Assembly (NCBI GenBank): GCA_964448935.1
Contig: CAYVBE010000042.1
Coordinates: forward strand, 1-24,196
Direction of reading: 5' to 3'
Source: CAYVBE01 sp964448935
Lineage (GTDB): Bacteria; Planctomycetota; Brocadiia; SM23-32
DNA length: 24,196 bases
Shown: positions 8,180-16,788 of the stretch, piece by piece
Position numbering within the stretch: the first letter of the stretch is position 1
Layout: each line of letters opens with the position of its first letter
The notes under the pieces: generated by a model
What the model was told of the DNA's origin: nothing
Seen by the model: only the letters and a program-made list of their open reading frames with translations
Databases searched by the model: none
Made by a program: the position numbers and the translations under genes

Positions 8180-9427
8180 ATGGCGGATTTGAATCCTTTT
8201 TCGATCGTGCAGAGGCAGGTTGACGCATGTGCGGAGATCCTGGAACTGGAGCCGGGCGTGCACCAGATGCTCAGGATGCCCCGCCGGGAGATGTGGGTCT
8301 CGCTTCCCGTCCGCATGGACGACGGGTCGGTGAAGGTCTTCCAGGGCTTCCGCGTGCAGTACAACGATGCCCGCGGCCCCACGAAGGGCGGCCTGCGGTT
8401 CCACCCCCACGAGACCATAGACACCGTGCGCGCACTGGCGGCGTGGATGACCTGGAAGTGTGCCGTCGTGGACGTGCCGCTGGGCGGCGGAAAGGGCGGG
8501 GTGGTCTGCAACCCGAAAGAGATGTCCGACGGCGAGCTGGAGCGCGTCAGCCGGGCCTATATCCGGGCCATCGCCCGGATGATCGGGCCGGAGACCGACG
8601 TGCCCGCGCCCGACGTCTACACCACGCCCCAGATCATGGCCTGGATGATGGACGAATACTCCACCATCCAGGGCAGGAACCAGTTCGGCATCATCACAGG
8701 CAAACCCCTGGAGGTCGGCGGCTCGGCCGGCAGGGGCGACGCCACGGCGCGGGGCGGGTGGTACACGATTCGGGAAGCCGCCGAGGCATGCGGCCTGAAC
8801 CTGGAAGGCGCCACCGTTGCCGTCCAGGGATATGGCAATGCGGGCTATTACGCGGCCCTGTTCGCGCGCGATCTTTATGGCTGCCGCGTCGTCGCCGTCA
8901 GCGACAGCCAGGGCGGGATCGTCAACCAGGACGGGCTGGACCCGGACGAGGTGGCCGCCCACAAGCGGGCGACCTCTTCGGTGGTCAACTTCGCCGGGGC
9001 TGGCGGCATCGCCAACGAGGAGTTGCTGGAGCTGGACGTGGACATTCTCATCCCGGCGGCTCTGGAGAACGTGCTGACCGAAGACAACGCGGCGAACGTC
9101 AAGGCCCGCATCGTGGCCGAGCTGGCCAACGGGCCGACGACGCCCGAGGCGGACGACATCCTGTACGCGAACGACGTGCACGTGCTGCCGGACTTCCTGT
9201 GCAATGCCGGCGGCGTCACGGTCTCCTACTTCGAGATGGTCCAGAACTTCCAGATGTACTACTGGACCGAGGAGGACGTGCACGAGCGGCTGGACCGGAA
9301 GATGAGCGACGCGTATCACGCGGTGCTGGATACTTCCCGGGAATACAACATCAACATGCGCAAGGCCGCCTACGTGGTCGCCGTGCGCCGGGTGGCGGAA
9401 GCCATGAGGCTGCGCGGCTGGGTCTGA
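8180..9427 (+). CDS. gdhA: Glutamate dehydrogenase (Glu/Leu/Phe/Val family)
   Basis: A 415-residue oxidoreductase that interconverts glutamate with 2-oxoglutarate and ammonia using NAD(P). The dimerisation/substrate domain holds YNDARGPTKGGLRFHP and the active-site Lys motif VPLGGGKGGV. It also has the PAPDVYTTPQIMAWMMDEYS signature. The Rossmann domain starts around VAVQGYGNAG, and the late LPDFLCNAGGVTVSYFE motif is typical of the GudB/hexameric small-subunit type. The length is normal. ATG 8180 is chosen over the in-frame TTG at 8162 because GGAG (8167-8170) sits nine bases before it and the protein begins as expected. A strong hairpin terminator follows. It is the first of several nitrogen-assimilation genes in the window. 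NAD versus NADP preference cannot be told from sequence by eye. Confidence 0.95.
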   Translation: MADLNPFSIVQRQVDACAEILELEPGVHQMLRMPRREMWVSLPVRMDDGSVKVFQGFRVQYNDARGPTKGGLRFHPHETIDTVRALAAWMTWKCAVVDVPLGGGKGGVVCNPKEMSDGELERVSRAYIRAIARMIGPETDVPAPDVYTTPQIMAWMMDEYSTIQGRNQFGIITGKPLEVGGSAGRGDATARGGWYTIREAAEACGLNLEGATVAVQGYGNAGYYAALFARDLYGCRVVAVSDSQGGIVNQDGLDPDEVAAHKRATSSVVNFAGAGGIANEELLELDVDILIPAALENVLTEDNAANVKARIVAELANGPTTPEADDILYANDVHVLPDFLCNAGGVTVSYFEMVQNFQMYYWTEEDVHERLDRKMSDAYHAVLDTSREYNINMRKAAYVVAVRRVAEAMRLRGWV

Positions 9428-9449
9428 GGCCCGCTGCGGATCGAACGTG

Positions 9450-9495
9450 CGCCCGCGGCCGGCCGACTTCGAGCATGGCCGCGGGCGTTCTGTGT
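9450..9495 (+). terminator. Intrinsic terminator after gdhA
   Basis: A perfect 11-bp stem CGCCCGCGGCC (9450-9460)/GGCCGCGGGCG (9477-9487) with a 16-nt loop is followed by the moderately T-rich TTCTGTGT. It lies 22 bp after the gdhA stop and separates gdhA from dapF. Confidence 0.75.
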
Positions 9496-9574
9496 ACCCC
9501 GGACCCCGCCACCGGCGTTGAAGCCGTCGGGCGCGTGTTGTAGCTTGAGGGTGTCAGCAAAACGGGAGGCGAAC

Positions 9575-10381
9575 ATGAGCGTCGAGTTTTTCAAGATGAC
9601 CGGCACCGGGAACGATTTCATCGTCGTGGACAACCGCACCGACGCCGTCGGCGAGGACCGGGCGGCCTTCGCGGCGCGCTGGTGCGCCCGGAGGACCGGG
9701 GTGGGAGCGGACGGAGTGCTGCTGATCGAGCCGGCGGAGGGCGATGCGGACTTCCGGATGCGCATCTTCAACGCCGACGGCAGCGAGCCGGAGATGTGCG
9801 GCAACGGCGCACGCTGCGCCGCGCGCTTCGCCTGCGTGCGCGGCATCGCCCCTCACCGCATGATCATGCAGACCCTGGCCGGCCCCGTCAGCGCGGAGGT
9901 GGGGGAGCAGAAGGTAACCATCGGCATGGGCCGGGTGGGCCTGCCGGAAGAACCCGTGCGACTGGACGCGGAAGGACGGCAGTGGGAGGTCCACGCCGTC
10001 GAGTCCGGCGTGCCGCACGCCATCATCTTTACCGATGACCTGGAGGGTGCGCCCGTCGAGGCCGTGGGGCGTGCCATCCGCCGGCACCGGTACTTTCAGC
10101 CCCGCGGAACCAACGTGGACTTTGTGAGGGTGGACGGCAAGCAGAGCATCTCCATCAGGACCTACGAGCGCGGCGTGGAGGCGGAGACGCTGGCGTGCGG
10201 AACGGGCGCCATCGGCTCGGCCGTCGTCGCGCACGCGACGGGGCGCGTGTCGAGCCCGCCGGTGGACGTGCGAGTGCCCGGAGGCACTTTGACCATTGAC
10301 TTTCGGCCCGGGGCCGACTGCGTGACCGACGCCCGGCTGACGGGCGACGCCGTGTTCGTGTATGAAGCGCGGCTGCTCTGA
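9575..10381 (+). CDS. dapF: Diaminopimelate epimerase
   Basis: A 268-residue cofactor-independent epimerase converting LL- to meso-diaminopimelate for lysine and peptidoglycan synthesis. The N-terminal KMTGTGNDFIVVDN motif is diagnostic. Both catalytic cysteines are present: one in MCGNGARC (about residue 73) and one in ACGTGA (about 217). The RGTNVDFV and ERGVEAETLACGTGA segments match the family. The open frame extends upstream to 9518, but ATG 9575 has GGGAGG (9564-9569) at ideal distance and gives the normal N-terminus. A weak promoter-like pair, TTGAAG (9518-9523) and TAGCTT (9541-9546), lies just upstream. purF follows after 34 bp on the same strand and may be co-transcribed. Confidence 0.96.
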   Translation: MSVEFFKMTGTGNDFIVVDNRTDAVGEDRAAFAARWCARRTGVGADGVLLIEPAEGDADFRMRIFNADGSEPEMCGNGARCAARFACVRGIAPHRMIMQTLAGPVSAEVGEQKVTIGMGRVGLPEEPVRLDAEGRQWEVHAVESGVPHAIIFTDDLEGAPVEAVGRAIRRHRYFQPRGTNVDFVRVDGKQSISIRTYERGVEAETLACGTGAIGSAVVAHATGRVSSPPVDVRVPGGTLTIDFRPGADCVTDARLTGDAVFVYEARLL

Positions 10382-10415
10382 GCCGACGCACGCCGCCTCT
10401 TGGAGGGACGGTAAA

Positions 10416-11804
<1,389 letters not shown>

Positions 11805-11851
11805 GGGGCCGCCTGAAGTCCGTGCCCCGGTCCGAGCGAGGGAAACGACGG

Positions 11852-11889
11852 GATTGCCGCGGGGGCCTCGCGGCCCCCTCGCAATGACC
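11852..11889. repeat. Palindromic dispersed repeat (MITE-like), copy 1
   Basis: The ends GATTGCCGCG and CTCGCAATGACC flank an inner perfect stem GGGGGCC-TCGC-GGCCCCC (11861-11878). On the minus strand it reads TCATTGCGAG...GCGGCAATC, the same end pattern as the element at 23433-23466. The type (attgcgaggag...gcaatc) is a small palindromic element I recognise from many bacterial genomes. It may also act as a transcription-stopping hairpin after purF. The rest of the 277-bp gap (11805-12081) holds only the promoter of the next gene. Confidence 0.6.
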
Positions 11890-12008
11890 ATCGGGAGAGC
11901 GCCGCCGGGGCTGAACTTCCCTGTCCCCCGCAAGTCCAATCTGTCCACCACGTTCACAGGCCGGCGGAGGTGGCCAGTCCACAAAGCATGGCGTCGCCTG
12001 CACCATTG

Positions 12009-12037
12009 TTGCGCGAAAGCTGCCCGAATCGTACAAT
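12009..12037 (+). promoter_or_regulatory. Sigma-70-type promoter of the KaiC-like/sigma-54 activator
   Basis: TTGCGC (12009-12014), 17-bp spacer, TACAAT (12032-12037). It predicts a start near 12044, 38 nt before the ATG at 12082, with GAAGGA (12068-12073) as ribosome-binding site. Confidence 0.65.
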
Positions 12038-12081
12038 GCTGACAGGCAATTGAGCGCACAACCTGTCGAAGGATTGCCCTC

Positions 12082-14406
12082 ATGGTCCAGGATGCTTATA
12101 AACTGAGCACCGGTGTCGAATCCGTAGACGATTTTGTCGGGGGGCTGATACCGGGGGATAACGTGGTGTGGGAGGTGGACTCCGGTGCGCCGGTGGCCAC
12201 TTTCGTGGGCCGTTTCGCGGACGTTTCCATGCCGCGCGGGCCGGTGATCTACGTCAGCTTCAATCGTTCCCCCCAGGCCCTGCTGCGCCGCTACGCCGAG
12301 CACTTTTCCGGCGCGGACTTCGCCCTGCTGGACTGCTTCACCACGGGGAAGGGTAACAGCGACCAGGTGTTTGCCGACTTTTACGGGCAGGGGGACGAGG
12401 ACAGCCCCCGCGTCCAGATGGTGGCCCAGGCGCGGGAGCCGAAAAAGGTCATCGAGGCCGTCGAGGAGGTGGAGGACGAACTCGGCGGCAGCGCCTCCTA
12501 CATCTTCGACAGCCTGACCGGCATGGCCGAGCTGTGGCACGACGAGGAGAAGGCCCTTAGTTTCTTCACCTACATGTGCCCGCGCCTGTACGACCTGAAC
12601 ACCATCGCCTACTGGATATTGGAGGCGGCGGGCCACAGCGAACATTTCCTGGCCAGGCTGCGGCACGTCACGCAGGTGGTCATCGAGCTGTCCATCGCGG
12701 ACGGACTGCCCACGCTGGTGCTGCACAAGGCGGAGGGCCGTCCGTCGGCCGAGATCGGTGTGCCGCAGCGCCTGAACGTGGCGGAGGACGAGATCAAACT
12801 CGCCCCCGAGTCGCGCGAGGAGATGGAACTCGCCGTGCTCAGGGAAGTGGGCGAGGCCATCGGCGGAGCGCTGAAGCTGGAGACGGTCTTCGAGCAGACC
12901 ATGGACGTGCTGGCCCGCGAGCTGCACATGGTGCGGGGCACCCTGGTATTGAAGGACCGAGTCTCCGCCGACCTGCGCATCGCGGCCGCCCACGGTTTGA
13001 GTGCCGAGGAGAAGGAGCGGGGCAGATACCAGATCGGCGAGGGCGTCACCGGCCGGGTGGTCAGCACCGGGGAGCCGGTCACCGTGCCGGACATCAGCCG
13101 GGACCGCCGGTTCCTGGACCGCACCGGGGCGCGCACCAACGAAACCGAACACCGGCGTATCTCGTTCGTCTGCGTGCCCCTGCGCGTGGACGGGGAGGTG
13201 GTCGGCGCCATAAGCGTGGACCGCGAGTTCTCCGACCGGGATGCCCTGGCCAAAGACCGGCGCCTGCTCCAGATAATCGCCAGCCTGGTCAGCCAGGCTA
13301 TCAAGATATACCGCATGGTGCGGGTGGAGCGCGAGGAACTGATGGCGGAGAACGTGCGCCTGCGGCGGGACCTGAAAAGCCGCTACAAATTCGGCAACAT
13401 CGTGGCCGCCAGCGGCGCCATGCAGGACGTGGTGGCTACCGCCGAGGCCGTCGCCAAGAGCAACGCCACCATCCTGGTGCGCGGCGAGACGGGCACGGGC
13501 AAGGAGCTGATCGCCAGCGTGCTGCACTACAACAGCGCGCGCGCCGAGGGGCCGTTCATCAAGGTGAACTGCGGGGCGCTGTCGGAGAACTTGCTGGAAA
13601 ACGAGCTGTTCGGCCACGTGCGGGGCGCGTTCACAGGCGCGGTCGAGGACCGCGAGGGCCGGTTCGAGCTGGCCGACGGCGGCACCATCTTCCTGGACGA
13701 GGTAGGCAGCATGAGCGAGCGCCTGCAGGTCAAGCTGCTGCGCGTGCTGCAGGAGAGGGAGTTCGAGCGCGTGGGCGGCACGGAGACAGTGAAGGTGGAC
13801 GTGCGCGTGGTGGCCGCCACTAACGTGGACCTGGAGAAGAGGCTGGAGGAGGGCACCTTCCGGGAGGACCTCTACTACCGCCTGAACGTGATACCCGTCT
13901 TCATCCCGCCGCTGCGCGAGCGCCGCGAGGACATACCGTTCCTGGTCGAGCATTTTCTGGAGAAATACAACGACACCTACGACAAGCAGGTCACGCAGAT
14001 GTCCCGCGAGGTCATGGACGCGCTGCTGGAATACGAATGGCCGGGCAATGTGCGCGAGCTGGAGAGCTGCATCGAGCGCGCCGTAGTGCTGACCAACACC
14101 GGGACCATCAGCCTGAGCCTGCTGCCCATCAACGTGCGGGGCTTCAAGGGCCGCGAGCGGACCCGCAAGGATGTGGGCTCGGTCGAAGACGTGGTGGCCG
14201 AACTCGTGCGCACCATGCGGGCCGAGGCGCGGGGGGAGCCGACGAACCTGCACGAGAAGATCATCGGCCGGGTCGAGCGGGCGTTGCTTGAGCAGGTGCT
14301 AAAGGACAACGACTACACCCAGACGCGCACCGCCGAGGAGTTGGGCCTGAGCCGCAACACGGTCCGCCGCAAGATCGAGGACTACCGCCTCTCTCCGCCG
14401 GAGTGA
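12082..14406 (+). CDS. KaiC-like/GAF/sigma-54 AAA+/Fis transcriptional activator
   Basis: A 774-residue four-module enhancer-binding protein. Residues 1-235 resemble a KaiC/RadA-like RecA fold: STGVESVDDFVGGLIPGD matches the KaiC entry motif, IYVSF and YIFDSLTGM match the later strands, but the P-loop is replaced by WEVDSGAPVATF with no GK[ST]. Residues ~250-412 form a GAF sensor (IGEGVTGRVVSTGEPVTVPD, CVPLRVDGEVVGAISVDR). The AAA+ motor is complete: Walker A GETGTGKE 468-475, GAFTGA 515-520, Walker B IFLDEV 536-541, and EWPGNVREL. The C-terminus (746-774) is a Fis-type helix-turn-helix (AEELGLSRNTVRRKIEDY). The GAF-AAA-Fis portion resembles NifA/NorR-type activators, but no nif or nor genes are nearby. 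The next operon downstream has a sigma-54 promoter and tandem dyads starting 10 bp after this stop codon, making it the natural target (inference). Confidence 0.93.
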   Translation: MVQDAYKLSTGVESVDDFVGGLIPGDNVVWEVDSGAPVATFVGRFADVSMPRGPVIYVSFNRSPQALLRRYAEHFSGADFALLDCFTTGKGNSDQVFADFYGQGDEDSPRVQMVAQAREPKKVIEAVEEVEDELGGSASYIFDSLTGMAELWHDEEKALSFFTYMCPRLYDLNTIAYWILEAAGHSEHFLARLRHVTQVVIELSIADGLPTLVLHKAEGRPSAEIGVPQRLNVAEDEIKLAPESREEMELAVLREVGEAIGGALKLETVFEQTMDVLARELHMVRGTLVLKDRVSADLRIAAAHGLSAEEKERGRYQIGEGVTGRVVSTGEPVTVPDISRDRRFLDRTGARTNETEHRRISFVCVPLRVDGEVVGAISVDREFSDRDALAKDRRLLQIIASLVSQAIKIYRMVRVEREELMAENVRLRRDLKSRYKFGNIVAASGAMQDVVATAEAVAKSNATILVRGETGTGKELIASVLHYNSARAEGPFIKVNCGALSENLLENELFGHVRGAFTGAVEDREGRFELADGGTIFLDEVGSMSERLQVKLLRVLQEREFERVGGTETVKVDVRVVAATNVDLEKRLEEGTFREDLYYRLNVIPVFIPPLRERREDIPFLVEHFLEKYNDTYDKQVTQMSREVMDALLEYEWPGNVRELESCIERAVVLTNTGTISLSLLPINVRGFKGRERTRKDVGSVEDVVAELVRTMRAEARGEPTNLHEKIIGRVERALLEQVLKDNDYTQTRTAEELGLSRNTVRRKIEDYRLSPPE

Positions 14407-14415
14407 GCCCCCCCC

Positions 14416-14450
14416 TGTGCATTTTATGCGCAGTGAGCAGTAACTGCACA
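14416..14450 (+). promoter_or_regulatory. Tandem upstream activator sites
   Basis: Two 17-bp dyads share the pattern TGnGCA-N5-TGCnCA: TGTGCATTTTATGCGCA (14416-14432) and TGAGCAGTAACTGCACA (14434-14450). Their centres are 18 bp apart, and they lie roughly 140-174 bp before the predicted sigma-54 start. The layout and symmetry resemble NtrC enhancer sites (TGCAC-type half sites). Which activator binds is inferred, not shown. Confidence 0.6.
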
Positions 14451-14563
14451 TCCCGCGCCGGCTTTGCAGGGGCGAGCCGGCCGCAGCAAAGGGAATCCTA
14501 TCACATTGCTGTCCATGCAGATACGCCATCCAGACGTGCCAGTCCGGCGTTCTTTTCGCCGTT

Positions 14564-14578
14564 TGGCACCGGCCTTGC
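14564..14578 (+). promoter_or_regulatory. Sigma-54 (-24/-12) promoter
   Basis: TGGCACCGGCCTTGC matches the RpoN consensus almost fully: GG at 14565-14566, GC at 14577-14578, 10 bp between, with TGGCAC and TTGCT. The predicted start is near 14590. It rules out the in-frame ATGs at 14582 and 14588 as start codons of the downstream gene. Confidence 0.8.
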
Positions 14579-14713
14579 TCAATGAGTATGGTGAGATGCA
14601 ACTGTACTCACCTTGGGCGGGTGGTCGGTTCGTGGCGCGGTTGCCAGATCGGTGGTCAGAAGGCTGGTTCCGGCTTCGCCCGCGTGGTTCTTTTAGCGAC
14701 AGGAGGAAGTCGG

Positions 14714-16303
14714 ATGACACTGCAGCAGCCGAATGCTGACGAAGCGACTCAAACGCGCAACCGGTCGAGGAGCGTCACCCCGAGCTCGGGTATCTGTTCG
14801 CGGTGTATTGACGGCTGCACCGGCAACTGCGAGATATTCCAGGCGTCTTTCCGGGGCAGGGAACTGCTCTATCCAGGCCCGTTCGGCGAGATGACGGCCG
14901 GCGCGGACAAGGACTACCCCGTTGACTACTCCCACCTGAACATCTGCGGTTACGCCATGGGTGCGAAGGGGCTGCCGGAAGGGCAGAAGGGAGACTCCGA
15001 CAACACGCTTTTCACCAACGTGAGCACCGAGACGGAATACGGCGTTGACCACAAAGTGAAGATGCGCGTACCCGTGTTCACCGGCGCGCTCGGCTCCACC
15101 GAGATAGCCCGGAAGAACTGGGAGCACTTTGCCGCCGGTGCGGCCATTGCCGGCATCACGCTGGTCTGCGGCGAGAACGTTTGCGAGGTGGACCCCGACG
15201 CGGAGTTCGACAACAGCCACATCGTGGACTCGCCCGAGATGCGACGCCGCGTCGAGGTCTATAACCGCTGGAGCGACGGCTACGGCGACCTTATCGTCCA
15301 GCTCAACGTCGAGGACACTCGCGCGGGCGTCGCGGAGTTCGTGGTGAACGAACTCGGCGTGGAGACCATCGAGTTGAAGTGGGGCCAGGGTGCCAAGTGC
15401 ATCGGCGGGGAGATCAAGGTGAACTCCCTGGAGCGCGCGCTGCAGCTTCAGAACCGCGGATACCTGGTCACGCCCGATCCCTCCGACCCGGCCGAGCAGG
15501 CGTCCTTCAAGGACGGCGCGCTGAAGCAGTTCGAGCGCCACTCCCGGCTGGGATTCGTGGACGAGGAAGGTTTCCACCAGGAAGTCCAGCGGCTGCGCGA
15601 CCTGGGCGCCAAACGCGTCACCCTTAAGACCGGCGCTTACCCCATGCGCGAGCTGGCTATGGCCATCAAGTGGGCCTCCGATGCGAAGCTGGACCTGCTG
15701 ACCATAGACGGCGCACCCGGAGGCACCGGCATGAGCCCGTGGCGCATGATGAACGAGTGGGGCGTGCCGACATTCTACCTGCAGTGCATGACCTACGAGC
15801 TGTGCGAGATGCTGGCCGCCAAAGGCGCCTACGTGCCGGACATCGCCATCGCCGGCGGGCTGTCCACCGAGGACCACATCTTCAAGTGCCTGGCCATGGG
15901 CGCGCCGCACGTCAAGGCCGTCTGTATGGGCCGCGCACTGATGATCCCCGGCATGGTGGGCAAGAACATCGCCAAATGGATCGAACAGGACAAGCTGCCC
16001 AATACGATCAGCAAGTACGGAACCACCAAGGAGCAGATTTTCGTCGCCTACGAAGAGCTGGTGGCAGAGATGGGCAAGGCGGAAGCCGACGCCCTGCCGC
16101 TCGGAGCCATTGCGCTCTACACGCTGGTGGAAAAACTGCAGGTCGGCCTGCAGCAGCTTATGGCCGGCAGCCGGAACTTCAACGTCTCCACCATCAGCCG
16201 CGGCGACCTGATGGCGCTGACGGAGGAAGCCGCGAGGATATCCGGCATTCCTTACGTGATGGACGCCTACCGCGAGGAGGCGGAGCAGATCATCAACGGT
16301 TAA
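14714..16303 (+). CDS. FMN-binding glutamate-synthase-like protein (stand-alone GltB2 domain)
   Basis: A 529-residue protein matching the FMN/2-oxoglutarate-binding synthase domain of glutamate synthase: ELKWGQGAKCIGGEIKV, the phosphate-binding IDGAPGGTGMSPWRMMNEWGVPT, and IAIAGGLSTEDHIFKCLAMGA. It lacks the N-terminal glutaminase domain and the C-terminal GltB glucanase-like domain, so it would need ammonia or a partner. Near the N-terminus is a cysteine cluster C-x2-C-x3-C-x3-C (CSRCIDGCTGNC), likely an Fe-S or metal site. The usual GltS C-x5-C-x4-C cluster is not seen. ATG 14714 has AGGAGG seven bases upstream, and the earlier in-frame start at 14582 precedes the predicted RNA start. It heads a sigma-54 operon with the small cysteine protein. 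True substrate is uncertain; family members are often annotated only as glutamate-synthase-related. Confidence 0.85.
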   Translation: MTLQQPNADEATQTRNRSRSVTPSSGICSRCIDGCTGNCEIFQASFRGRELLYPGPFGEMTAGADKDYPVDYSHLNICGYAMGAKGLPEGQKGDSDNTLFTNVSTETEYGVDHKVKMRVPVFTGALGSTEIARKNWEHFAAGAAIAGITLVCGENVCEVDPDAEFDNSHIVDSPEMRRRVEVYNRWSDGYGDLIVQLNVEDTRAGVAEFVVNELGVETIELKWGQGAKCIGGEIKVNSLERALQLQNRGYLVTPDPSDPAEQASFKDGALKQFERHSRLGFVDEEGFHQEVQRLRDLGAKRVTLKTGAYPMRELAMAIKWASDAKLDLLTIDGAPGGTGMSPWRMMNEWGVPTFYLQCMTYELCEMLAAKGAYVPDIAIAGGLSTEDHIFKCLAMGAPHVKAVCMGRALMIPGMVGKNIAKWIEQDKLPNTISKYGTTKEQIFVAYEELVAEMGKAEADALPLGAIALYTLVEKLQVGLQQLMAGSRNFNVSTISRGDLMALTEEAARISGIPYVMDAYREEAEQIING

Positions 16304-16338
16304 TTCATCGCGGGCCGAAGGGCCCGGGGAGGGGAAAG

Positions 16339-16494
16339 ATGGGATACAAACTGTGCGCAACCTGCACTCGCAGGGAGGAATGCGTTTACCGGCGTGGACG
16401 GAACTCCGTCCACTTCTGTGAGGAGTTCGAGGGCGAAAGGCCGCATAAGCGGCCGAGGTCCGCAAGGGAGAAAGCGCGCCCGGTCGGCGTGTGA
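16339..16494 (+). CDS. Small four-cysteine protein
   Basis: A 51-residue protein with Cys at positions 6, 9, 15 and 27 (CATC, REEC, HFCEEFE), followed by a very basic tail (KRPRSAREKARP). The spacing C-x2-C-x5-C-x11-C suggests a zinc or Fe-S site. A strong purine-rich ribosome-binding site (GGGGAGGGG) precedes the ATG, 35 bp after the glutamate-synthase-like gene, so the two are almost certainly co-transcribed. A small hairpin GGGCC-GAAG-GGCCC lies in the gap. I recall similar short CxxC...HCEEYE-type proteins of unknown function in anaerobes. A role as a metal-binding partner of the upstream flavoprotein is inference. Confidence 0.75.
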   Translation: MGYKLCATCTRREECVYRRGRNSVHFCEEFEGERPHKRPRSAREKARPVGV

Positions 16495-16516
16495 CCGAAC
16501 AGAGCGAGACAGGAAA

Positions 16517-16656
16517 CGAGGTGGCTGCCCGCCTCGGTGTGAGGCAAGCTAACCCGGCCGTCCGTCCGAAAGATGGCCGGCCGGGGCTCCGTCCAAGGTG
16601 AGCGACGGCAGGGGTGGTCGTCGCGTCGGCAAGCCTCCCCGGTGGGCAGCCACTCG
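16517..16656 (+). ncRNA. Candidate multi-branched structured RNA
   Basis: A perfect 10-bp stem GTGGCTGCCC (16521-16530)/GGGCAGCCAC (16644-16653), extended by CGA/TCG across a bulge, closes a 113-nt interior. Inside are a GCCTC-GGTGT-GAGGC hairpin, a 9-bp stem CCGGCCGTC/GATGGCCGG (16554-16580, one wobble pair), and an outer CCGGGG/CCCCGG stem enclosing GCGACG/CGTCGC. The arrangement looks like a riboswitch or stand-alone RNA. It lies before the predicted carA promoter, so it would belong to the 3' end of the preceding operon or be a separate transcript. I recognise no known class. Strand is assumed from the flanking genes. Confidence 0.4.
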
Positions 16657-16685
16657 TATGTCAGCCCTCAATCCCACCCCCGACC

Positions 16686-16714
16686 TTGCAAAAACAGGAC
16701 CGAACCGGCACAAT
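16686..16714 (+). promoter_or_regulatory. Sigma-70-type promoter of carA-guaA-carB
   Basis: TTGCAA (16686-16691), 17-bp spacer, CACAAT (16709-16714), predicting a start near 16721 and a ~68-nt leader. No clear attenuator is seen in that leader. Confidence 0.55.
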
Positions 16715-16788
16715 AGAAAAAACCCACCGCGGTTTCCACATACTTTCTGTCAACTAATCCGCCGATCAGCGGGGATGGTGCAGCTACA

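Larger units (their letters stand above)
14407..14713 (+). promoter_or_regulatory. Control region of the glutamate-synthase-like operon
   Basis: A 307-bp region with no gene. It contains two 17-bp dyads (14416-14450), a near-consensus sigma-54 promoter (14564-14578), and a ~124-nt leader. The leader starts with a perfect hairpin GGTGAG (14590-14595)/CTCACC (14607-14612), located right at the predicted RNA 5' end, and ends in an AGGAGG ribosome-binding site (14701-14706). Confidence 0.65.

Noticed and set aside
14582..14713. N-terminal extension of the glutamate-synthase-like protein starting at 14582
   Set aside because: It precedes the predicted transcription start, has no ribosome-binding site and adds low-complexity sequence; ATG 14714 with AGGAGG is clearly better.
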